The notes under the pieces are model-generated. The model did not search any database and was not told where the DNA came from. It saw only the letters and a program-made list of their open reading frames with translations. This document shows, one piece after another, positions 1 through 6,027 of a stretch of DNA of 8,233 nt. Source of the DNA: an uncultured Lachnospiraceae bacterium (GTDB lineage: Bacteria; Bacillota; Clostridia; Lachnospirales; Lachnospiraceae); the NCBI GenBank assembly GCA_900313745.1, contig OMSM01000157.1, positions 1 to 8,233 of the forward strand, written 5' to 3'. A program made the position numbers and the translations under genes. The stretch's first letter is position 1; every line of letters starts with the position of its first letter.

Positions 1-1302
1 ATGGCCGCCGCCGGCGCACTGATGTCCTCTGCGGACTACGGGGAGGAAAAAGGCGCCGTAGTGCGGAAGTGCCTTCTTCCCGCCGCGGTATTTGCCGCAG
101 CATACCTTCTCCGGACCGAGATGGCCCTGCTGCTTCTTCCTCTTGCCGGCACCGGGCTCATCCTGCGCCTTGTCCGGCAGGGACGCTTCGGGAACGCCCG
201 GAGAAAGACCGCGCGGGAGGCCGCCCTGGTCATCGCGCTTGTCGCGGCGGTGATTCTCGCCGGGGAGGGCGCGGACCGTCTCGCGCTGAGTTCGCCGGAA
301 TGGCGCTCGTTCAGGACTTTTTTCGACGCGAGGACGGAGCTTTACGATTTTGTCGGCTGCCCGTCGGAGTATATGGCCTTCGAGGGCAATGAGGAGTTTT
401 ACTCCGGGATCGGAATGGACAGGGAAGAGGTCCTCCTCCTGGAGAACTACAACTTTGCGCTGGATGACAACCTGGACGCAGGGAAGATGAGCGCCGCGGC
501 GGCGCATGCCGCGGGGAATAAAAAAGAAGCCCTCTCATTGGGGGGTGAACTCCGTCGGGCCTTCTGGGAGTACAGGCATTCCCTCGCCGGCGGCGCGGAC
601 GCGGCCTTCGCCGTGCTTACCGCCGCCGCGTATCTGGTGTTTCTCGCCGCAGCGGGCGGGAGCGCCGCGGGGAGATTCTGCCAGGCCGCGGCCCTTTTCG
701 CAGTCCGCACGGGACTCTGGATGTTCATTCTGTACCGCGGGAGAGCACCGGAGAGAATCACCTTCGGCCTGTGGATCACCGAGCTGATGGTACTCTTCGC
801 CCTTACGGCGGCGGAGCCTCCCGGGGAGAAAACCTGGAGAAGACCTGCCGCGGTTGCGGTGACGGGAGTGATTCTGCTGCTTATTCTTCCCGGGCGGGTC
901 CGGGAGACCACAGCGGAGTACGGAAGCCGGGAGGAGACGAACCGCGCCCGGACTGCCTATGAGGCGTACTGTGATGCGCACCCGGAGGGCTTCTATATCA
1001 CGGATGTTTATTCCACGGTGGACTTCTCGGAGAAGATGTTCGTCCCCGGCGGAGGGGAAGAGCTTATGCCCTCCAACAGGGATCTCGCCGGAGGGTGGCT
1101 TGCCTTCTCCCCGCTGCAGAAGAAGAAACTTGACGCGCTTGGGCTTCCTGGGAGCTTAAGTGAGGCACTGCTTGCCGGAAATGATGTATACTTTGTCGTG
1201 GAATCCGGGGGTGACGTCTCATTCCTTCCCGGAGAGCCCGTTCTCACCGATACGATAGGGGAGTTTTTTGATGTCTATTCCTGCAGACCGGAAAAACAGT
1301 GA
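1..1302 (+). CDS. polytopic membrane protein, possible GT-C-like glycosyltransferase (5' end probably cut by window)
   Basis: I do not recognise a named family with confidence. The readable 433 residues contain hydrophobic segments near residues 25-37, 41-55, 73-88, 199-220, 225-243, 255-268 and 279-296. A roughly 100-residue hydrophilic region (about 90-195) lies between the third and fourth, and a soluble tail runs from about 297 to 433. An Arg-Thr-Glu sequence sits between the first two helices (residues 38-40). The layout of membrane helices broken by a large hydrophilic loop, inside a glycan locus, resembles polyprenyl-phosphate-sugar-dependent GT-C enzymes, but that is inference. An ATG sits exactly at base 1, so no ribosome-binding site can be seen. 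The short helix count suggests the true start lies upstream and that this is a C-terminal part. The 3' end overlaps the acetyltransferase gene by 32 bases. Function confidence is low; coding confidence is high because the frame is long and continuous and its stop fits the next gene's start. Confidence 0.7.
   Translation: MAAAGALMSSADYGEEKGAVVRKCLLPAAVFAAAYLLRTEMALLLLPLAGTGLILRLVRQGRFGNARRKTAREAALVIALVAAVILAGEGADRLALSSPEWRSFRTFFDARTELYDFVGCPSEYMAFEGNEEFYSGIGMDREEVLLLENYNFALDDNLDAGKMSAAAAHAAGNKKEALSLGGELRRAFWEYRHSLAGGADAAFAVLTAAAYLVFLAAAGGSAAGRFCQAAALFAVRTGLWMFILYRGRAPERITFGLWITELMVLFALTAAEPPGEKTWRRPAAVAVTGVILLLILPGRVRETTAEYGSREETNRARTAYEAYCDAHPEGFYITDVYSTVDFSEKMFVPGGGEELMPSNRDLAGGWLAFSPLQKKKLDALGLPGSLSEALLAGNDVYFVVESGGDVSFLPGEPVLTDTIGEFFDVYSCRPEKQ
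1257..1263 (+). promoter_or_regulatory. ribosome-binding site AGGGGAG for the acetyltransferase gene
   Basis: A strong purine-rich Shine-Dalgarno sequence lies 7 bases before the ATG at 1271, inside the end of the upstream gene. It supports ATG 1271 over the TTG immediately before it at 1268. Confidence 0.75.
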
Positions 1303-1813
1303 TATTGCGGTATGTCTCCGCCCGATGCGGGAGGAGGACTGCGGAATGGTCGTCCGGTGGCGCAACCAGGACAGGGTCCGGATGAACCACGTGTACAGGG
1401 AATTCCTCACGGAGGAAGAGGAGAGGGAGTACTTCAGGACCAGGGTGATCCCCGGGGAATACATCCACCTCATCGCCTGCTTGGGCGACGAAGGGCGTAC
1501 GCCCTTCGGATGCGTGATCTACCATGATTACGACAGGGAAGCGAAGTCCGTCGAGGGAGGCCTCTTTATCGGCGAGGAGTCCGCCCTCGGGAGAGGGCTC
1601 GGTTCGAGGATGCTCGAGCTCGGCGCCGACCGCGTCCGGGAGATCCTGGACATCCGGACGGTGACCGCAAAAGTTTTTGAGGACAACATTGCTTCCCTCG
1701 CGGCACATGCCCGCGCCGGGTACATCCCGTGCGGAAGGCTCGATGAGGTGCGCTGCACGGACGGCGAGGTGAAGCCGATGATTCTGATGGAGAAACGCTG
1801 CGATGCTCGTTAG
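1271..1813 (+). CDS. GNAT-family N-acetyltransferase, probably acting on an amino nucleotide sugar
   Basis: This 180-residue protein has the length and order of the RimJ/PseH-like branch of the GNAT fold, which moves an acetyl group from acetyl-CoA to an amine. The first strand with its Leu-Arg-Pro is at residues 16-18, followed by a Trp-Arg-Asn (30-32) typical of this branch. The acetyl-CoA pyrophosphate loop reads G-R-G-L-G-S at 107-112. The C-terminal motif begins at Asn139 and runs to a Gly-Tyr. In glycan loci such enzymes usually acetylate a 3- or 4-amino sugar nucleotide (FdtC, PseH and similar), so an amino-sugar substrate is the best inference; the exact sugar is not readable. No aminotransferase is visible in the window. 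The start is set by the ribosome-binding site at 1257-1263; the next Met (19) would remove the first strand. The gene overlaps the upstream gene by 32 bases and the downstream glycosyltransferase by 11, suggesting translational coupling. It contains a perfect palindrome at 1489-1508. Confidence 0.88.
   Translation: MSIPADRKNSDIAVCLRPMREEDCGMVVRWRNQDRVRMNHVYREFLTEEEEREYFRTRVIPGEYIHLIACLGDEGRTPFGCVIYHDYDREAKSVEGGLFIGEESALGRGLGSRMLELGADRVREILDIRTVTAKVFEDNIASLAAHARAGYIPCGRLDEVRCTDGEVKPMILMEKRCDAR
1489..1508. repeat. perfect 20-base palindrome inside the acetyltransferase gene
   Basis: Each half is the reverse complement of the other (left half CGAAGGGCGT), with no mismatch and no spacer. As RNA it could form an 8-bp stem closed by a GUAC loop. 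It covers the codons for Glu74 to Phe79. No U-run follows, so it is not a standard intrinsic terminator. Its function, if any, is unknown. Confidence 0.6.
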
Positions 1814-2777
1814 TTATGTCATTCCCTGCTACAGGTCGGAGAAGACGCTTCCGGTTGTGGTGCGGGAGATCGATGAGAAGATGAAAACTCTCCCGGGATA
1901 CACCCACGAGATCATCATGGTCTGTGACGGAAGCCCGGACAATGTCTGGAAGGTTATCTGTGATCTCAGCAGGGAGAAAGCGTCCCGAAGGGGGATACTG
2001 TTCTCGAAGAATTTCGGGCAGCACGCGGCGCTGATGGCCGGGATCCGCGCGGCTGGCGGGGAGAGGATCATCTGTCTGGACGACGACGGGCAGACCCCCG
2101 CATCGGAGGCGGACAGGCTCCTTGAGGCCCTGGATAACGGCGCCGACGTGGCCTACGCCCGCTATGCCCACAAGCAGCACTCCCTGTTCCGCAACCTCGG
2201 CACGATGATGAACGAGGAGATGGCCTACAGGATGCTCGGCAAGCCGAAGGCCCTTTTTGTCAGCAGCTATTTCGCGATGCGCAGGTTCGTCGCCGACGAG
2301 ATCATCCGCTATGAGAACTCCTATCCTTACCTCATCGGCCTGGTCTTAAGGACGACCTCCAATATCGTCAACGTCGATGTCAATCACCGCGCGAGGCAGA
2401 CCGGAAGCTCGGGGTACACTCTGTCAAAACTGATCAGCCTTTGGATGAACGGGTTCACCGCATTCTCGGTGAAGCCGCTGAGAATAGCGACGCTCGTCGG
2501 GACCCTCTCCGCGATCGGGGGCTTTCTCTACGGCCTCTACACCATAGTCAAGAAATTCGTCCGGCCGGACGTGCCGGTGGGCTTCTCCGCGCTGATGAGC
2601 GCGGTGGTCCTGTTCGGCGGGCTTATCCTTCTCATGCTTGGCATGGTGGGCGAATATGTCGGCCGGACCTATATCTCCGCCAACCGGGCCCCGCAGTATG
2701 TCATCCGCGAGAGGACGGAGGATCCGGACGCGCCGGAGAAAGACCCGCGGATGAATAAGGCAGCAGACATTAAGTGA
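1803..2777 (+). CDS. GT2 glycosyltransferase with two C-terminal membrane helices (polyprenyl-phosphate sugar synthase, DPM1/GtrB/ArnC type)
   Basis: The 324-residue protein starts with the GT2 nucleotide-binding strand (VSYVIPCYRSEKTL, residues 3-16). It has an acidic metal-binding cluster D93-D94-D95 followed by G-Q-T-P, which corresponds to the DxDxQxxP motif of dolichyl- and undecaprenyl-phosphate sugar synthases. The region before the membrane (about 200-227) holds the family's Gly-Ser-Ser-Gly-Tyr...Lys-Leu and Phe-Ser-Val-Lys-Pro-Leu-Arg patterns. Two helices follow, near 228-248 and 262-284, then a Gly-Glu-Tyr-Val-Gly-Arg-Thr-Tyr motif and a short charged tail. Known relatives transfer a sugar from a nucleotide donor to polyprenyl phosphate on the cytoplasmic face; after flipping, a membrane GT-C enzyme uses it outside. 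The adjacent acetyltransferase suggests an acylated amino sugar as cargo (inference). A weaker alternative is direct transfer to a lipid-linked glycan. The ATG at 1803 is preceded by TGGAGA at 1788-1793, 9 bases away, and overlaps the previous gene by 11 bases. Confidence 0.9.
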   Translation: MLVSYVIPCYRSEKTLPVVVREIDEKMKTLPGYTHEIIMVCDGSPDNVWKVICDLSREKASRRGILFSKNFGQHAALMAGIRAAGGERIICLDDDGQTPASEADRLLEALDNGADVAYARYAHKQHSLFRNLGTMMNEEMAYRMLGKPKALFVSSYFAMRRFVADEIIRYENSYPYLIGLVLRTTSNIVNVDVNHRARQTGSSGYTLSKLISLWMNGFTAFSVKPLRIATLVGTLSAIGGFLYGLYTIVKKFVRPDVPVGFSALMSAVVLFGGLILLMLGMVGEYVGRTYISANRAPQYVIRERTEDPDAPEKDPRMNKAADIK

Positions 2778-2781
2778 GGCG
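2774..2781 (+). promoter_or_regulatory. ribosome-binding site with unusually short spacing, overlapping the upstream stop codon
   Basis: The only purine-rich stretch before the ligase-type gene is GAGG at 2776-2779, which overlaps the TGA of the glycosyltransferase gene. It is just 2 bases from the ATG at 2782 and 5 bases from an in-frame GTG at 2785. Initiation may occur at the GTG, or by re-initiation of ribosomes ending at 2777. The protein would differ by one residue. Confidence 0.45.
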
Positions 2782-5358
2782 ATGGTGAAAGTATTATCCG
2801 GATATACGGTAAAAAAGACATCTGCATATCTCGCCGCCGCTCTTATCATCCTTGCAGCGCTCGTTCTCTCTTTCCGGCCATTAAAGCTCTGGAAGCAGGA
2901 TTACAGCTTCGGCGTATCCTCGGATACCGAGGTGACGGACAAGGCCGGCGTCGGTTTCGAGATCTATGATGCCGGTGAGTATTTTGTGGCAAAACTCGGC
3001 CACCTGCGCAGCATCGATTTCTATATTCCCTCCTGGAACGAGCTCTACGATTTCTCTTTCCGGCTCTATGAGCTCAGCGATCCCGCGTCCCCGAAACTGG
3101 TCTATATCCAGGACATCTCCGCCCCGGGCAACACCGAAAACGTTCACCTTGGCGGGGAGTGGAGGTATTCTGCAGCGGGAGAAGCCCCCGACGCAGGGGA
3201 GAAGTATCCGTATGTATCTCCCTACACCTCGAAGGAAAAAGAGAATTTCTACCGGACGGATACCCCTCTCTGGGTCAGGGTGTTTCCCGACACGGACGTC
3301 ATACCGGGAACACAGTACATCGCGATGATTCAGAGCCCGAAGGCGTCCTTCGAAATCGGGCTGACCGATGCCCGCCCGGAGGAGGACGGCTTCATCTTAG
3401 GGTTCGTTAAGGACGAGGGCATTCCCGGGAAGCACCTCGCGATGCGCGTGAACTACCGGGTTCCCGCGGGCCGGCGCCGCACGGCGATGGTCCTGGGGAT
3501 CTGCCTTCTGCTTGCCGCGGCAGCGCTTCTCCCGGTGCTTGTTTATTACCGCAGGCATCCGGAGCGCAATACGCGGGTTACCCTGGCCTCCTTTGTGCGG
3601 GCATTCCTCACCCCGCTTATCGTTCTGCCCGCCGCGGTACTGATCGTCATGATCTGGCCCATGAAGCTTTTCGACCACCGCATCACCGACAATACTCTCT
3701 TTATTATCGGCGTTGTTATCGCCGCAGGCTTCCTCCTGTACTGCCTGTATGCGGCGCCGGACAAGAAAGACGGCAGGACAGCTCCGGACGCCGCAAAAGC
3801 CCTTACTCTGAGCGAACTGAAGAGCGCAATGCGGACGAAGGAATTCTTCCTTAATCTGTCCGGAGCCGTGTCCGCTCTCCTTGTCGCGCTCTTAATCGGG
3901 TTCGGCTGCGAGTACATGAACGGCTTCTACGAGATTCAGCACCGGGCTGCGGAGAAGAAGATCGCGGCCGCCTTCATCGCGCTCACTGCCGTTCTTGTTC
4001 TGTCTGCTGCAGCAGGGAAAGCGGAGCCGAAGGGCTCCGGCCGGACCGCTGTCCCGCTTTACCGTTCGGTGTTCTCGGTCTCCGCCGTCATCCTGCTCCT
4101 TGTCCTTGTGGTCTTCAGGAACGGCAGGATGTGGCCTGTTGCCCTCGCCGGGATGGCAGCCGCCCTCGCCGCGGCGCTGCGGGTAAGTCCGCTTAAGGAC
4201 AGATGGCTTAAGATCGCCGGTGACGGGATCCTTCTTAATTTCGCCGGGATGGTCGGCTACTGCCTGCTTCACCGCTTCTATATGCTTTTCCTCTATACCA
4301 GGTACTCCATGGGGTTCCACACGGTCACCGTCACGGCGGAGTATCTGTCCGTCGCGGCGGCGGTCGCGTTCTCCCGGTTTTTCAGGAAGAGGAGCCGGGT
4401 TAATTCCGGTTTCGCCGGGACGGTGGGAGTTTACCTTCTCCTGACCATGTCCCGCACGGGAATTGCGGCCGTGCTGCTTCTGGTATTCTGCCTTGTTACT
4501 GCCGTCACTGCGGCGGGAGAGGGGAGTTTTGGCATAAGGATAAGGCGCGCAGCGGCGTCCGCCGCGCTGCTCGCCGGGATCACCATATGTGCGTTTCCCG
4601 CCGTATTCTCGCTTCAGCGCATCGTGCCTGTCATCGTGGGGGAGCCTCATCTTTTCGAGACGGAGTGGTACGAGGACGAGGTGCTGCACGGGGAGAACTG
4701 GAATTCCCGCTATTTCATCCGGATTGAGCGGTTTTACAGCCTGTTCATGAACCGTGTGCTCGGGCTGCCGGAGAAGCAGTTCGACTACGGCTTCAACGTG
4801 TCCTTGTCGCCTGATTCGCCGGAAGGCGAAGGGGAGCCCGGGATCACTGCCGCCCGGGAACGGAATGCGGGCCTGGAGGGCAGCCTGCCTGTAAGGCCTT
4901 TCAGGCTTCCCGGGACCCTGGTGGCCCGTGCCTCCGAACCCGGGGGGATCGACGGCGGGGAAGAGGATTACAGCAACGGCCGCACGGCGATCTGGAGGAG
5001 CTATCTTAAGGAGATGAACCTTACCGGGCATGAAGAGATGGGTGTCCCGCTGGAGAACGGAGAGATCGCGGTCCACGCGCACAACAGCTTCATCCAGGCT
5101 GCCTACGACTTCGGAATTCCCGCAGGGGTGCTTCTGCTGGTATTCGTGGCGCTTGCTATGGGCGCGTCGCTGATTTATTATAGTAAGGATAGTCAGGACA
5201 GCACTGATGCGCTCGTTCCCCTTGCAGCGACGGCAGTTTTTGCCGCCTCCGGGCTGGTGGAATGGGTGTTTCATACCTGCAACCCCGTAACCATGTTCGC
5301 ACTTATCTGCCTCGCGGCGCTTGCCCCGGGCGGAAAAGGGAGCGGAAAGCCGGCGTAG
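2782..5358 (+). CDS. large O-antigen ligase/polymerase-type membrane protein with an N-terminal extracytoplasmic domain
   Basis: At 858 residues this is about twice the usual 400-450 of the WaaL/Wzy family. Such enzymes act on the outer face of the membrane and join or transfer undecaprenyl-diphosphate-linked glycans. Order: membrane helix about 15-33; a hydrophilic, aromatic-rich domain of about 200 residues (34-233) that looks beta-rich; helix 236-254; then roughly a dozen more hydrophobic segments. Family signatures are S557-R558-T559-G560 at a helix start, N732-G733-R734 with I737-W738 in the large extracytoplasmic loop, and H765-A-H-N-S-F770 just before a helix near 773-795. The His-x-His-Asn pattern is the hallmark of O-antigen ligase-type proteins. 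The loop at about 674-731 is rich in Gly, Glu and Pro and looks disordered. Whether it polymerises repeat units or ligates the finished chain to wall, lipid or protein cannot be decided from sequence. It starts 4 bases after the upstream stop and ends 7 bases before the next start. Confidence 0.87.
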   Translation: MVKVLSGYTVKKTSAYLAAALIILAALVLSFRPLKLWKQDYSFGVSSDTEVTDKAGVGFEIYDAGEYFVAKLGHLRSIDFYIPSWNELYDFSFRLYELSDPASPKLVYIQDISAPGNTENVHLGGEWRYSAAGEAPDAGEKYPYVSPYTSKEKENFYRTDTPLWVRVFPDTDVIPGTQYIAMIQSPKASFEIGLTDARPEEDGFILGFVKDEGIPGKHLAMRVNYRVPAGRRRTAMVLGICLLLAAAALLPVLVYYRRHPERNTRVTLASFVRAFLTPLIVLPAAVLIVMIWPMKLFDHRITDNTLFIIGVVIAAGFLLYCLYAAPDKKDGRTAPDAAKALTLSELKSAMRTKEFFLNLSGAVSALLVALLIGFGCEYMNGFYEIQHRAAEKKIAAAFIALTAVLVLSAAAGKAEPKGSGRTAVPLYRSVFSVSAVILLLVLVVFRNGRMWPVALAGMAAALAAALRVSPLKDRWLKIAGDGILLNFAGMVGYCLLHRFYMLFLYTRYSMGFHTVTVTAEYLSVAAAVAFSRFFRKRSRVNSGFAGTVGVYLLLTMSRTGIAAVLLLVFCLVTAVTAAGEGSFGIRIRRAAASAALLAGITICAFPAVFSLQRIVPVIVGEPHLFETEWYEDEVLHGENWNSRYFIRIERFYSLFMNRVLGLPEKQFDYGFNVSLSPDSPEGEGEPGITAARERNAGLEGSLPVRPFRLPGTLVARASEPGGIDGGEEDYSNGRTAIWRSYLKEMNLTGHEEMGVPLENGEIAVHAHNSFIQAAYDFGIPAGVLLLVFVALAMGASLIYYSKDSQDSTDALVPLAATAVFAASGLVEWVFHTCNPVTMFALICLAALAPGGKGSGKPA
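4815..4830 (+). other. small hairpin with a GNRA-type tetraloop inside the ligase-type gene
   Basis: TTCGCC and GGCGAA form a perfect 6-bp stem closed by GGAA. It lies where the coding sequence enters the Gly/Glu/Pro-rich loop. No U-run follows, so it is not a terminator. Chance in GC-rich coding sequence is a sufficient explanation. Confidence 0.35.
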
Positions 5359-5363
5359 AGGGA
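5357..5363 (+). promoter_or_regulatory. ribosome-binding site that fixes the start of the sugar transferase gene
   Basis: AGAGGGA overlaps the TAG stop of the upstream gene and lies just before the ATG at 5366, with only 2 to 3 bases between the core and the start. It argues against the in-frame TTG at 5321, which would add 15 polar residues unlike the family's N-terminus. Confidence 0.6.
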
Positions 5364-5365
5364 CG

Positions 5366-6025
5366 ATGTACAAGCGGTTTATCAAGCGATTACTGGATAT
5401 TGTCTTCTCGCTCTCGATGCTGATTATCCTTAGTCCGCTTCTGGCGGTGCTGATCGTTCTGGTGCGCGTAAGCATAGGTTCTCCGTTTTTCTTTACCCAG
5501 GAGAGGCCGGGGTATCAGGAAAAGGTGTTCAAGCTCTACAAGTTCCGCACCATGACCGACGGAAGGGACGCTCAGGGGAAACTGCTGCCCGACAGGGACA
5601 GGCTGACAAAGGTCGGGCTCTTTCTCAGGAAGACCAGCCTGGACGAGCTCCCCGAGCTGATCAATATCCTTAAGGGGGAGATGAGTTTTATCGGGCCGAG
5701 GCCCCTGCTAAAGGAGTATCTGCCCTGGTACACGGAGCGGGAGAAGCTCCGCCACACCGTGCGGCCCGGCCTGACCGGGCTTGCCCAGGCGAGCGGGAGG
5801 AACCTGGTCGACTGGGACAGGCGCTTCGCCCTGGATGTGGAGTACGTGGAAAACCTGACCTTCGCGATGGACGTGAAGGTCCTGAAGATGACCGTAAAAC
5901 AGGTGCTCGGGCACAGTGAAGACGTGGCAGTGGACACCAATGCAATAGAAGGCAACTTCGCCCGGATCCGGGAGGAGAGGCTTGCACGGACGGGATCCCT
6001 CGAGGATAAGCCGTCGGAAGACTGA
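5366..6025 (+). CDS. PglC-type (monotopic) undecaprenyl-phosphate phosphoglycosyl transferase
   Basis: This 219-residue protein is a small bacterial sugar transferase. Such enzymes start a lipid-linked glycan by moving a sugar phosphate from a UDP-sugar to undecaprenyl phosphate at the inner face of the membrane. One hydrophobic segment at about 11-34 carries S23-P24, the break that makes a re-entrant helix in PglC. The core follows with Q45-E46-R47-P48-G49, F55-K56-L57-Y58-K59-F60-R61-T62-M63, the catalytic pair D93-E94 in L-D-E-L-P, and G110-P111-R112-P113. Near the C-terminal part is R-P-G-L-T-G-L-A-Q. The Asp-Glu and Ser-Pro positions equal those I recall for Campylobacter PglC, which supports the ATG start at 5366. 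The acceptor is very likely undecaprenyl phosphate; the sugar is unknown (diacetylbacillosamine, a hexose or an N-acetylhexosamine are all possible). It lacks the extra membrane domain of WbaP. The next gene starts 2 bases after its stop. Confidence 0.93.
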   Translation: MYKRFIKRLLDIVFSLSMLIILSPLLAVLIVLVRVSIGSPFFFTQERPGYQEKVFKLYKFRTMTDGRDAQGKLLPDRDRLTKVGLFLRKTSLDELPELINILKGEMSFIGPRPLLKEYLPWYTEREKLRHTVRPGLTGLAQASGRNLVDWDRRFALDVEYVENLTFAMDVKVLKMTVKQVLGHSEDVAVDTNAIEGNFARIREERLARTGSLEDKPSED

Positions 6026-6027
6026 AG

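Noticed and set aside
1268..1270. TTG start one codon before the acetyltransferase ATG
   Set aside because: ATG 1271 is a stronger start codon and has ideal spacing from AGGGGAG at 1257-1263.
1566..2180. Reverse-strand open frame opposite the acetyltransferase and GT2 genes
   Set aside because: It spans the overlap of two well-supported genes and its translation has no family pattern.
4838..4860. Two CCCGGG blocks separated by about ten bases, considered as a hairpin or terminator
   Set aside because: Short self-complementary GC blocks are expected at this base composition; no U-run follows and the region lies inside an intact reading frame.
5321..5365. TTG start giving a 234-residue sugar transferase
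   Set aside because: It would add 15 polar residues before the membrane segment and lacks a good ribosome-binding site. ATG 5366 has one and puts key residues at the positions known for PglC.
3892..5475. Long reverse-strand open frame (527 codons) opposite the ligase-type gene
   Set aside because: The translation is Arg/Pro/His/Gly-rich with no motif or membrane pattern. It lies opposite a gene with clear family signatures and spans two of them; it is a shadow caused by GC-rich third codon positions.
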